Below, piece after piece: positions 10,159 through 18,800 of a DNA stretch of 64,000 nucleotides. Each line of letters starts with the position of its first letter. Position 1 is the first letter of the stretch. Source of the stretch: Acetobacter sp. UBA5411 (GTDB lineage Bacteria > Pseudomonadota > Alphaproteobacteria > Acetobacterales > Acetobacteraceae); assembly GCF_002409645.1 (NCBI RefSeq), contig NZ_DHNR01000037.1, forward strand, positions 72,746 to 136,745, written 5' to 3'. Position numbers and translations under genes: made by a program. The notes under the pieces were generated by a model. That model saw only the letters and a list, made by a program, of their open reading frames with translations. It had not been told where the DNA came from and ran no database searches.

Positions 10159-10175
10159 AACTAAATATAATAGTT
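10159..10175. promoter_or_regulatory. AACTA-N7-TAGTT, candidate operator copy B
   Basis: The same half-sites and 7-base spacer as copy A. Over the surrounding 22 bases, 20 are identical to copy A. It lies about 80 bases before the dioxygenase start codon, just upstream of a TTGACA hexamer at 10184-10189 that could be a -35 box for the dioxygenase. Confidence 0.6.
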
Positions 10176-10254
10176 ATATTAATTTGACAGGCAGCCTAAT
10201 ATCCGTGATATCACAGGAGAAAGAGGGCTGATTCAATCTGGAGAATTCCTAGCT

Positions 10255-11232
10255 ATGACCCATTCAAGCTTTCAGGATGTGAACGAAGTTTCACTAAAAT
10301 CGCTTAATTTCCAGAAGAACGACAATTTAACTAACCTATATAGTTATTCAGATATCCCTCAGCACAGCAACACAACGCGCGTGTCAGCACGCGCACTCTC
10401 ACCACATATCGGTGCGATCGTGCAGGACGTTGATCTGAACACATCACTTTCCTCCGACACGATCCGCACCATTCGTGATCTGCTTCTCCGTCATCAGGTT
10501 ATCTTCTTTCGCAACCAGACCCTGACGCCACATCAGCACCGTGACTTCGCAAAGGCATTTGGTTCGCTGCATGTTCACCCGGTCTACCCAACGGTTCCTG
10601 ACGTGCCGGAAGCCATCGTCCTTGATACTGACAAGAACGATCTCAAAGACAACGCATTGTGGCATACGGATGTAACGTTTTCCGAAACGCCGCCTCTCGG
10701 AGCCATTCTGGTAGCCCGCCATTTGCCGGAAACCGGCGGCGATACATTATGGGCAAGCGCCACGGCGGCTTACGACGCCCTTTCCCCCCAGATGAAAGTC
10801 CATCTGGAAGGATTGACGGCACTCCACGATTTCACCCGATCCTTCCCCCTGTCCCGCTTCGGACGAACGGCTGACGAACGCAATCATTGGGCAGATGTGC
10901 GCAACCGCAATCTGCCCGTGGAACATCCCGTGATCCGGATTCATCCTGAGACAGGACGGCGCGCCATCTTCGTCAATGAAGGTTTCACGACGGAAATCTG
11001 CGGTATTGAGCAGGATGAGAGCGCTGCTCTTCTGTCATTTCTGTTCCGTCATCTGGCACGACCTGAGTTTCAGATCCGCTGGACATGGCGGGAAGGCGAT
11101 GTCGCGTTCTGGGATAACCGGATTACCCAGCATTATGCCGTCGATGATTACCGTCCGCATCGGCGCATCATGCATCGTGTGACAATCATGGGCGACAAAC
11201 CCATCGGTCCGACACATACAATACGTTCATGA
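10255..11232 (+). CDS. TauD/TfdA-family Fe(II)/2-oxoglutarate dioxygenase, alkylsulfatase AtsK-like
   Basis: A 325-residue cytoplasmic enzyme. The iron ligands of the family are visible as H137-x-D139 (WHTDVTF) and H293 (TQHYAVDDY), with R304/R308 in the PHRRIMHR block for 2-oxoglutarate. The segments VIFFRNQ, HVHPVYP, GGDTLWAS and FVNEGFTT are closest in style to alkylsulfatase AtsK and taurine dioxygenase. These release sulfite or sulfate from organosulfur compounds during sulfur limitation. GGAGA precedes the ATG. Residues 1-44 are a non-conserved, AT-rich extension, and copy C of the palindrome lies inside it. The stop overlaps the start of the downstream permease (ATGATG), indicating an operon. 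Confidence 0.85.
   Translation: MTHSSFQDVNEVSLKSLNFQKNDNLTNLYSYSDIPQHSNTTRVSARALSPHIGAIVQDVDLNTSLSSDTIRTIRDLLLRHQVIFFRNQTLTPHQHRDFAKAFGSLHVHPVYPTVPDVPEAIVLDTDKNDLKDNALWHTDVTFSETPPLGAILVARHLPETGGDTLWASATAAYDALSPQMKVHLEGLTALHDFTRSFPLSRFGRTADERNHWADVRNRNLPVEHPVIRIHPETGRRAIFVNEGFTTEICGIEQDESAALLSFLFRHLARPEFQIRWTWREGDVAFWDNRITQHYAVDDYRPHRRIMHRVTIMGDKPIGPTHTIRS
10329..10345. promoter_or_regulatory. AACTA-N7-TAGTT, candidate operator copy C inside the dioxygenase gene
   Basis: The third copy, with the same spacing, lies within the first 30 codons of the dioxygenase gene. Its flanks are less symmetrical than those of copy A. A downstream copy of this kind could act as an auxiliary or roadblock site. 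Confidence 0.45.
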
Positions 11233-12602
11233 TGCCATCTTCGTCAGTTACCCCCTCCGCCGTCACGCCGCCTGTGTCAGCACGAAAGCTGGCACGCTGG
11301 CACGTTTCGATGATCTCCGTGGGCGGCGTGATCGGGGCAGGTCTGTTTGTCGGCACCTCCGCGACCATCGCCGCCGCCGGTCCAGCAGTATTGCTGGCCT
11401 ACCTTGGCGCGGGAGCCATCGTCTGGATGGTCATGCTGCTTCTCGGCGAACTGGCGATCCAGCATAAGGGACGTGGCTCCTTTGTGACGCATGTTGCCTC
11501 GGTACTTGGGTGGCGAAGCGGGTTTGTCACCGGCTGGAGCTATGCTTTTCTCTGGATCGTTACCGGCGCAGCGCAGGCGGTCGCAGGCGGCATGATTCTG
11601 GACGAGCTGTTTTCCATCCCGCCTTTGACAGGTTCTATCGGACTGGTGGCTTTCGCCCTATTGATGAACGCCCTGCCAGTCCGTGTGTATGGAGAGAGCG
11701 AGGCGGTTCTTTCCCTTCTCAAGCTGAGCACGCTGATGCTGTTCATCGGGCTTGGTGCTTTCTGGATGTTTGAAACTCCCGCTGCGCTCGAACGTGTGCA
11801 CAGCAACCTCTTTGATCATGGCGGGATATTTCCACGTGGCCTGTGGGCCGTTCCCGCTGTCATTCCGATGATCGTCCAGACCTTCACGGGCTGTGAAATC
11901 GCCTTCGTGGCGTCAGTGGAGAGTGAAAATCCTGAACGAAACATTCGGGAAATCGTCACACGCCTCCCTTTTCTCGTGCTGTTATTTTATCTGGGTTCAG
12001 TGCTGGTCGTGCTCTGTCTGCGTCCGTGGACAGAAGTTGTGCCCGGACATTCACCTTTTCTTCTGGTGATGCGGTATCTGGACATTCCTTTCGCCGAAAT
12101 AGCGACAATCATCATGACGCTGCTGGCGGTGCTGTCCTGTCTCAACTCATCGAAATATGTCGTCTCCCGCGTCCTGCGCGAGCTATCCGACCTCGGCTGC
12201 GCCCCGCCCACTCTGGCGCGCTCCAGCCGTTTCGGTGTTCCGGTAGCCGCCGTGGCCCTGACGGCTGGCCTTGAGATTCTTATCATCCTGATGGCGGCGT
12301 GGTCACCGTCTTCTGTCTACACAATCCTGCTGGGTGCTTCCGGCACGCTCATCCTGTTCGCTTACCTGATGGCGTCCATTTCCTGTCTGCGACTGGACAC
12401 CCCTTCGAAAAAACGCCGGATATCCCAGCTGGCCATGCTGTCTTCCGTCCTGATGCTCGCTCTTTTCCTCGTCATTCCGTGCTTTCCGGACACGCGGATC
12501 TACGGTGCCTTCGCCTTTGGTTTCATTGCTCTCGCTCTTTGCGTCAGCACACTGATCAGGACACGGCTTCCGGGCAGTATCATCCGCTCTGATCTCTGCT
12601 GA
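11229..12602 (+). CDS. APC-superfamily amino acid permease
   Basis: A 457-residue inner-membrane protein with about twelve hydrophobic segments. It opens with the family's first-helix motif (ISVGGVIGAGLFVGTS, about residues 30-45) and has the conserved EIAFVASVESENPERNI loop near residue 225. That pattern fits GABA/aromatic amino acid permeases. It overlaps the end of the dioxygenase gene and should be co-transcribed with it, so it may carry the dioxygenase substrate or product. The typical substrates of the family are amino acids. Its last 100 bases overlap the tail of an antisense adhesin fragment. Confidence 0.85.
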   Translation: MMPSSSVTPSAVTPPVSARKLARWHVSMISVGGVIGAGLFVGTSATIAAAGPAVLLAYLGAGAIVWMVMLLLGELAIQHKGRGSFVTHVASVLGWRSGFVTGWSYAFLWIVTGAAQAVAGGMILDELFSIPPLTGSIGLVAFALLMNALPVRVYGESEAVLSLLKLSTLMLFIGLGAFWMFETPAALERVHSNLFDHGGIFPRGLWAVPAVIPMIVQTFTGCEIAFVASVESENPERNIREIVTRLPFLVLLFYLGSVLVVLCLRPWTEVVPGHSPFLLVMRYLDIPFAEIATIIMTLLAVLSCLNSSKYVVSRVLRELSDLGCAPPTLARSSRFGVPVAAVALTAGLEILIILMAAWSPSSVYTILLGASGTLILFAYLMASISCLRLDTPSKKRRISQLAMLSSVLMLALFLVIPCFPDTRIYGAFAFGFIALALCVSTLIRTRLPGSIIRSDLC

Positions 12603-13969
12603 AAGGAGCCATTGCGATGCTGAGGGCGTGCATGAGCCGCCGTTCCCTTGTCAGCAGGCGCGTTGCTGACCAACGTATCATACAGCGTGTAAGCTTCCGC
12701 GCTACCAAGCAGGATACTACCAACAACCTCTGCATACGGATTGCCGGTCCGCACAAGCGCTCCTCCCGCCGTCTTCGCTGCAAAAACAACACCCGTCATC
12801 GTATGGCTCATGTTGTATTGCGCAATCGACGACGCATAACCCGCGCCGTTCAAAGCATTCACCGAGGTTGAGCCACCGCCCGCAGCAATCCCGCCCAGAG
12901 CACCGCCCGCAGAAGCGACAAGATTGGCAAGCGCGTTCGCTTCCACCGTCGCAGCCTTGACGTCGCCACCCGTATTCTCAAGCGACATCTCCACAATCGC
13001 AGGAAGCGCTGCCGCAGAGGCGAGACCACCAGCAGCCGTGCCCGCAGCTGCCACACCAATATTGCCGCCCGTCACCGCAGCGACAATCGTGTTCCCCGCC
13101 GTCAGGCTCGTATTGCCAGTGACATCAACACCAAGACCGCCCGCGCCCGCATACAGACCCGACAGCACGCTACCCGTCGAGGCGTAGTAGTCCGTGATCG
13201 TCTGGTGCGCGTAGCTCGCGCCGCCACCGGCGTCACCACCCGCGCCCCACACGGGAACCGAGACCGACGCTCCGGCCTGCGTCGCCGTGCTCTTGTAGTC
13301 CGAGGTGTTCTGTGGGCTCGTGATGCTCAGCGAACCGGCGGAGACATCAACGCGCTGGCCTGAGACTTCCGCCCCGTTCAGCGACAGCGCGCCGGGGGTT
13401 GCAACCGTGACGCCGCTCCCAGCCGAGACCGTCGTGTCCACTGCCGTCGCACTGTCAGACGTGATGTGCTGCTTCTGGAGACCGACTGACGCCGTAACAC
13501 TGACGCCCACGCCTGAGGTGCCAATACTCGCTTCCGCACCGACAAACGCGGATTTCGAGCTGTCCCTGCTCTCGCTGTGCGTCGTGTCCCAGCCCGCAGA
13601 AAGGTCAATCCCTTTCGAGGCCGCGAGAACGACATCCTTGCCGGCCAGTTGCGCCGCAACCGCGCTCAGATTGCCGTTCGACGTATCCGTCGCATCATCG
13701 CCACGTGCAACAACCGACAACGTACCGCCAGCGTTTGCTGTCGAGCCCTGCACGGTTGTGGTCGTCTGGGTCGCCCACTCTTTGTTCGACGCATAGCCAA
13801 CGCCTGCCTGAACGCCAGCCAGTTCGAGATTGCCTGAGCTCCGGTCAGCGGCGTTCGTGCTCAGAAGCGTGCCAGCTTTCGAAGCGGCCAGTCCTTCCGC
13901 AATGCCGTCACCCGCCAGATAGGTGCTCTGCATCGCATCCAGCGCCGTCAGGGTGCTGGTGCCCTTACT
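12500..13969 (-). pseudogene. Orphan fragment of a two-partner-secretion exoprotein (CdiA/FhaB-like)
   Basis: The frame is open from 13969 but has no signal peptide, no TPS domain and no credible start. It encodes about 480 residues that match the repeat region of the large exoprotein nearby (shared VQGSTA.AGGTLSVVARGDDA, LAGKDVVLAASKGIDLSAGW, TPGALSLNGAEVSGQRVDVS, GLYAGAGGLGVDV). It then diverges into a different Ala/Gly-rich tail (SAGGALGGIAAGGGS, NALNGAGYASS) resembling the segment that precedes toxin domains. The reading frame finally runs antisense into the permease 3' end. It is best read as a silent, truncated cassette left by recombination or duplication. Confidence 0.75.
13098..13765 (-). 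repeat. DNA repeat shared with the main exoprotein gene (near 17710-18380)
   Basis: By eye this stretch is highly similar at DNA level to about 17710-18380, in the same orientation. Examples are the GTCAGGCTCGTATTGCC block and the CCCGTCGAGGCGTA block. The direct repeats lie about 4.6 kb apart and could support recombination that deletes or swaps the toxin end of the exoprotein. Confidence 0.7.
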
Positions 13970-13983
13970 CTACACGAAAATAT

Positions 13984-14523
13984 CTATTTCAATATATATG
14001 ACAAGAAATGAAAGCCACCATGATATACAATATCATCATCTAAATTTTCCACATCATGAGAAAAATACTCATATGAAAAAAAATCTGGAATTATTACATT
14101 ATATCTTTCAGACAAATTTCCTTTCGTTTTTCTTGTTTCTTCTTTGTAAAATTTTGTATTTACATTTCTAAATAGAAATTCATTCATTTTCTCTCTAGAA
14201 AAAAACACACCCACTTCAGATCCAAAAAAATTTGGCTCTGTGATCAAACAGTATGGAAGAAAAGGAAAATCAATGTTTAATTTTTTCTTTTTTTTTGATA
14301 AAATATATAATTTCCATATCATTCTTTCAACACAAATTCCCCTAATTGATTTATTCTCAGCAGTATCTTCCAATAGATCAAACGGCAATGGTATTTTCCA
14401 TGATACATACCCGTTCCGATTGTTTTTTGTAATATTATCTAAAAATTTTCTATCCGCATCAGATGACCACTCATACATCTTATCGATAAAATTCTTCACA
14501 GATTCATTTTCGAAACCACTCAT
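13984..14523 (-). CDS. Probable immunity protein, DUF3916-like
   Basis: A 179-residue, Lys/Phe/Asn-rich protein from strongly AT-rich DNA, unlike its neighbours. The ATG at 14523 directly follows the TAG stop of the orphan toxin cassette, and AGGAGA sits within the end of that toxin frame. The stretch YVSWKIPLPFDLL, a Cys-containing helix, and a LI.EP.FFGSEVGVF segment resemble DUF3916 proteins, recalled from memory and not checked. The gene order toxin then small AT-rich gene is typical of CDI immunity genes, so it probably neutralises the toxin encoded at 14524-14900. It has no signal peptide and is expected in the cytoplasm. Confidence 0.6.
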   Translation of the reverse strand: MSGFENESVKNFIDKMYEWSSDADRKFLDNITKNNRNGYVSWKIPLPFDLLEDTAENKSIRGICVERMIWKLYILSKKKKKLNIDFPFLPYCLITEPNFFGSEVGVFFSREKMNEFLFRNVNTKFYKEETRKTKGNLSERYNVIIPDFFSYEYFSHDVENLDDDIVYHGGFHFLSYILK

Positions 14524-15269
14524 CTACGGTAATCTCCTGCCACTTGGTAAAAGTCCTAAATTATTACCCGCCAAGTCAACTTTAATTCTGGCCTGCCCTT
14601 TGTTATCAAAGACCTCTAAGTGATCTTTATGCAAACCATCAAAGTAAAATTGGTCATTTTTTCGAATTTTAGATCCATCCTGCAAGATAATATCTTTATC
14701 AGCTTTGTACACGCGCTGACCTTGATAAACTTTTGATGTCCTGCTTGATGCATTTTTAAACGTATCACCCGTCAAGGTATTAAAAAACTCTTGTATATTA
14801 TGCACTGGAGCGCTTGAAATATCGGCCCCCACAGAACGGGGCACTTTAACTTCATCAGCAACTTCGTTTTCAGCACTCGTATTTCCATTTTTGATATTTC
14901 GTCGGGCATATTACGACTGGCAGAGCTACTCTCTGGCACGCTCGCTTTAAAGTCAGCCGCTTTACTCTCGGCATTAACAACAGTGTCAGTGCTCTTCGTC
15001 ATATGCACGGCAGCCGACGCTTCCTGCTCGCCATGCTGCGCCGCCGCCACGATCTTTCCGCCCGCTGTCGCAACGGCTTCCACTTCAACGCCCATGCCCG
15101 CAAGCGTGCTCTCGCCCGGCATAACCCCGCCAACAGCAGCACTTCCGCCCCCGTCTCCACACCGATTTCCGTCTACAACGTGTTGCTGACCTTCGCAGCA
15201 ATGAAGTCATTCACAAGATGACCGTTCGCAGAAGCAATACCAGGTCATGTAAGTGCCGGAAACGCTCCC
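14524..15269 (-). pseudogene. Orphan exoprotein C-terminal cassette with RNase-like toxin, frameshifted
   Basis: From 15269 downward the DNA matches the main exoprotein gene (ASANGHL.NDF.AAKVSNTL, then EQEASAA.HMT...DTVVNAESKA) but carries an in-frame stop after SNTL and a deletion. A frame change occurs near 14885-14893 in a short A/T run. After this the frame reads to 14524 through a novel tail containing KVYQGQRVYKADKDI, KNDQFYFDGLHKDHLEVFDNKG and GRRLP. The D..H....E arrangement recalls the colicin E3-type ribonuclease signature with one extra residue. That similarity is tentative. No start, signal or TPS domain is present, so this is a silent toxin cassette. Confidence 0.65.
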
Positions 15270-15305
15270 GTTACATTACAATTCTTCAAAGTCTTATAAA
15301 ATAAC

Positions 15306-15884
15306 TTAACTTGATATCTTATTACAATAAATTTCTATCCACAAAAACCATTCACCGGGCACGCCCCACACTCTAATAGGAAAGACCCCTAAACGACAAA
15401 GTTTGTAAATAATTTTATTTGTATCAATGCTTATTGGAGAATTTTTTATACTTTTATTGATAAAATTTTTGATTTCCTCTTTGTACAATATTTTTTTTGA
15501 AAAAAACAAAAAACTACTTCTTTCTGTTCTTGTATAAGAAATAATATCACTCAAACTCTCCCTGTTAACTAGAAGTATTCCCCAAAAATACAAAGAAGAT
15601 CCTTTGTCAGCAATCCCTTCGCAAATTATTTTGCAATTATTTTTAAGTAATTTTTTAATAAACTCGCGACGTTGAATGCCATAGTATCTTGTTATCCGAT
15701 TATTGGGTTGCGGCGCAGAGTCCGAAACAAAAAAATACATCTCTTCCAATTTTTTTCTTTTTTCATATTGCAAGTATAACCATTCACTTGCTTCTTCCGA
15801 AGCATCTTTCCAGCTTTCAGAAACAGGGAAGCATTTCTGAAAGGTAGCTTTCGACCCATCTGTCCAATCCATATTAGTAATCAT
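15306..15884 (-). CDS. Probable immunity protein for the Hint-linked toxin
   Basis: About 192 residues (MITNMDWTDG...). The ATG at 15884 lies 11 bases inside the end of the exoprotein gene (shared ATGATTACTAA), so translation is coupled to the toxin. The open frame extends upstream to 15920, but the overlapping ATG is the natural start. The DNA is much more AT-rich than the exoprotein gene. The protein has many Lys, Ile, Ser and Trp residues, no signal peptide, and no family recognised. Position and coupling make it the cognate immunity protein of the toxin at 15877-16182. Confidence 0.65.
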   Translation of the reverse strand: MITNMDWTDGSKATFQKCFPVSESWKDASEEASEWLYLQYEKRKKLEEMYFFVSDSAPQPNNRITRYYGIQRREFIKKLLKNNCKIICEGIADKGSSLYFWGILLVNRESLSDIISYTRTERSSFLFFSKKILYKEEIKNFINKSIKNSPISIDTNKIIYKLCRLGVFPIRVWGVPGEWFLWIEIYCNKISS

Positions 15885-18800
15885 AATGTCCCTTGTCTGG
15901 AGTATTAAAATGCGGCCCACGATTTTGAGATGGGTTATCTAGGTAAATATGTCCAGCAGCATCATCACGGATAATAACCTGCTGTGTACCGCCTCCCGAA
16001 GATGGAGTCTCAAAAACATATTGTGAGCCTGGTTGCGGTTTTCCTCGTCGATCAACATTTTGAATGATTTTTACGGGTTGCTGACTGGTAGGGATACCCG
16101 CATCTCGCTTTGCCTGATTAAAAGCACCGGACCTTCCTGCACCTTCAGGAGTAAGATTGGGGGCTCTTTCCGGATTCTGAGCACAGCTATTATGCACCCA
16201 GGCCCTGAGGTTTCCAACGAAATAGGTGTGGGTCTGCGTGACTTCAAAATTATATGTATCAGCGCGAGCCGGGCGGACCGTTATCGCGCTGACATGTAAT
16301 TCATCGGCTTTCTTTTCCCCGGTAGCATCGGTCAGAAGCGGGTCGCCCGGATGAAGAGAACCCGCCTGAATCCATCCCCGCCCTTTGACGTAAAACGGAT
16401 GGGCCGGTGTTACGCCCAGAACCTCACTCTGTCCCGCACTTTCCACAGTAACGGAAAGAACCTGCCGGTTATGATTGTGAAACAGCCTTGCAATAGGCTC
16501 CACGACACTCATCTGCCGGGTTTCATCGCGACTGATGACCAGATCGCCAACCATGAGAGTTTCAATGGGACGATAACCGGACGGCGTCAGAACAGGTGTC
16601 CCCTGCACAAAACACAGTCCACCGCTCGATCCGGCCTCCTCACTCGTGGCAGAAGTTACTGCTTTGCTCTCGGCATTGACAACAGTGTCAGCACCTTCCG
16701 TCATATGCATGGCAGCCGACGCTTCCTGCTCGCCACGCAACGCCGTCAGCACAGCCTTGCCGCCCGTCACCGCTGCAGCAACGTCAACACCCACAACATT
16801 CGGCAATCCAGCAGCCAGCGTGAAAACAGCCTGACCGGTCTGGCCATGCTGCCATTGAAGAGCAGCAAGACCAGCAGAAGCCCCCGCACCAACAACGCCC
16901 GGCGCCATCGTCAGCACCGTAAGGCCCGCCTCACCCAGACTCGCCCCCGCAACCGCGTCCGCGTCCGTCGCCGTTCCCGGAACGTGAACACGATGCGCCG
17001 TTACGCTCGCCGTCGAGACAATCTGTCCGTTCTCGATCGTGCCGCCATATCCGTAGCTATACGTGTAGGCGGTGTCTTTATCCCCCGGAGATGACCCGGC
17101 ATTCAGCGGAACTGTTCCTGCCGGATGGTCGGAATCGCCACCACCACTGACAGACTGATCGCCGCTAACAGCGCCTGTGCCGCCAGCATCCAGACTGCTA
17201 TCTGATGGAGTAATGCTTGCAGCATCCGAACGGACGGCCTCATTGGCCTCGTGCGCTACACTCCCGTCCGACGAGGCGCTCGTGTCGCGCTTCCCCTCGC
17301 CCTGCGACCCGAACCGATCCGCCGCCTGCACGCCCAATTCGGCAGCACTTTCCGCCGCCGTCTCCGCACCGATTTCCGTCTGCAGCGTGTTGCTGACCTT
17401 CGCAGCGCTGAAGTCGTTCGCAAGATGACCGTTCGCAGAAGCAACATCCGTCGTGTAAGCGCCGGAAACGCTCCCGGCGTTCACAGCGATGTTGCCGCCG
17501 ATTGCGGACTGACTTTCGCTCGTCCGGTCCGAAGAGGTGGAACCCACGCCGATCGTGCCCAGACCGCCGACCTCTCCGCCCGATGCGGCGACGCCGCCGC
17601 CAATGGACGTGCCGGTCCCGGACCAGTTCGAGATATTCTGCTCGGACGCTGTCGTCAGACTGCCGGTGTTGAAATGGTTCAGCCCCGCGTCCGCCGTGCT
17701 CGACAGAACGCCCGCCGTCAGGCTCGTATTGCCTGATACATCAACCCCGAGACCGCCAGCCCCCGCATACAGCCCCGACAGCACGCTGCCCGTCGAGGCG
17801 TAATGGTCCGTGATCGTGGAGGCGCTGACATTCGCTGAACCCCCGAGAGAACCACCAGCCCCATACACAGGGATTGCAACACTCAGGCCGCCGCTTTCTG
17901 AAACGCTTTTGTAAGATGATGTGTTCTGCGGGCTCGTGATGCTCAGCGAACCGGCGGAAACATCAACGCGTTGGCCGGAGACTTCCGCTCCGTTCAGTGA
18001 AAGCGCACCGGGGGTTGTAACCGTGACGCCGTTCGTAGCCGAGACCGTCGTGTCCACCGCCGTCGCGCTGTCAGAAGTCGTGTGCTGCTTCTGGGCACCA
18101 ACAGACGCCGTGACGCTGACGCCCGCGCCGGTCATTCCCACACTGGCTTCGACACCGACTGACGCTGAAAGGCTCTGACTTCTGCTCTCGCTCTGTGTGG
18201 TGTTCCATCCAGCGGAAAGGTCAATCCCCTTCGAGGCCGCGAGAACGACATCCTTGCCAGCCAGTTGCGCCGCAACCGCGCTCAGATTGCCGTTGGACGC
18301 ATCCATCGCATCATCGCCACGAGCAACAACCGACAACGTACCGCCAGCATCTGCTGTCGAGCCCTGCACGGTAGTCTGCGCATCGGTTGAATGACTTTTA
18401 CTTGTGGAGAACCCGACAGAAACCCCAACGCCGACGAGATTGTTGGCAATCGCCCCACCAAGCGCGGACATGCCTTCCGTCATACCAGTCTGGATGCCGC
18501 CCAGAGCCGCCAGCGTGCCGCTCCCCGATTTGCTCGCCGAAAGCGAGCCGTCAATGGCCTCACCAACCATCGAATCCGGTGAGACCCCGGCCGTGACTCC
18601 GATACTGGTCGACTTGTGAGACTGGTTTTGTGTCGTGCTGTTCTGTTCCGCCTTGAAGGCCACGGACGATCCCGACAGGGCGAGGTCTTTCGCAGCCGAA
18701 ACAGCGGATCCGTCAACTGTCAGCGCGCCTTTGGAGGCAATCGTGGTGTTGCCGCCGGTGGATGCGATGACGGACGGCGTCCACTGTGTTTCAGACGCCG

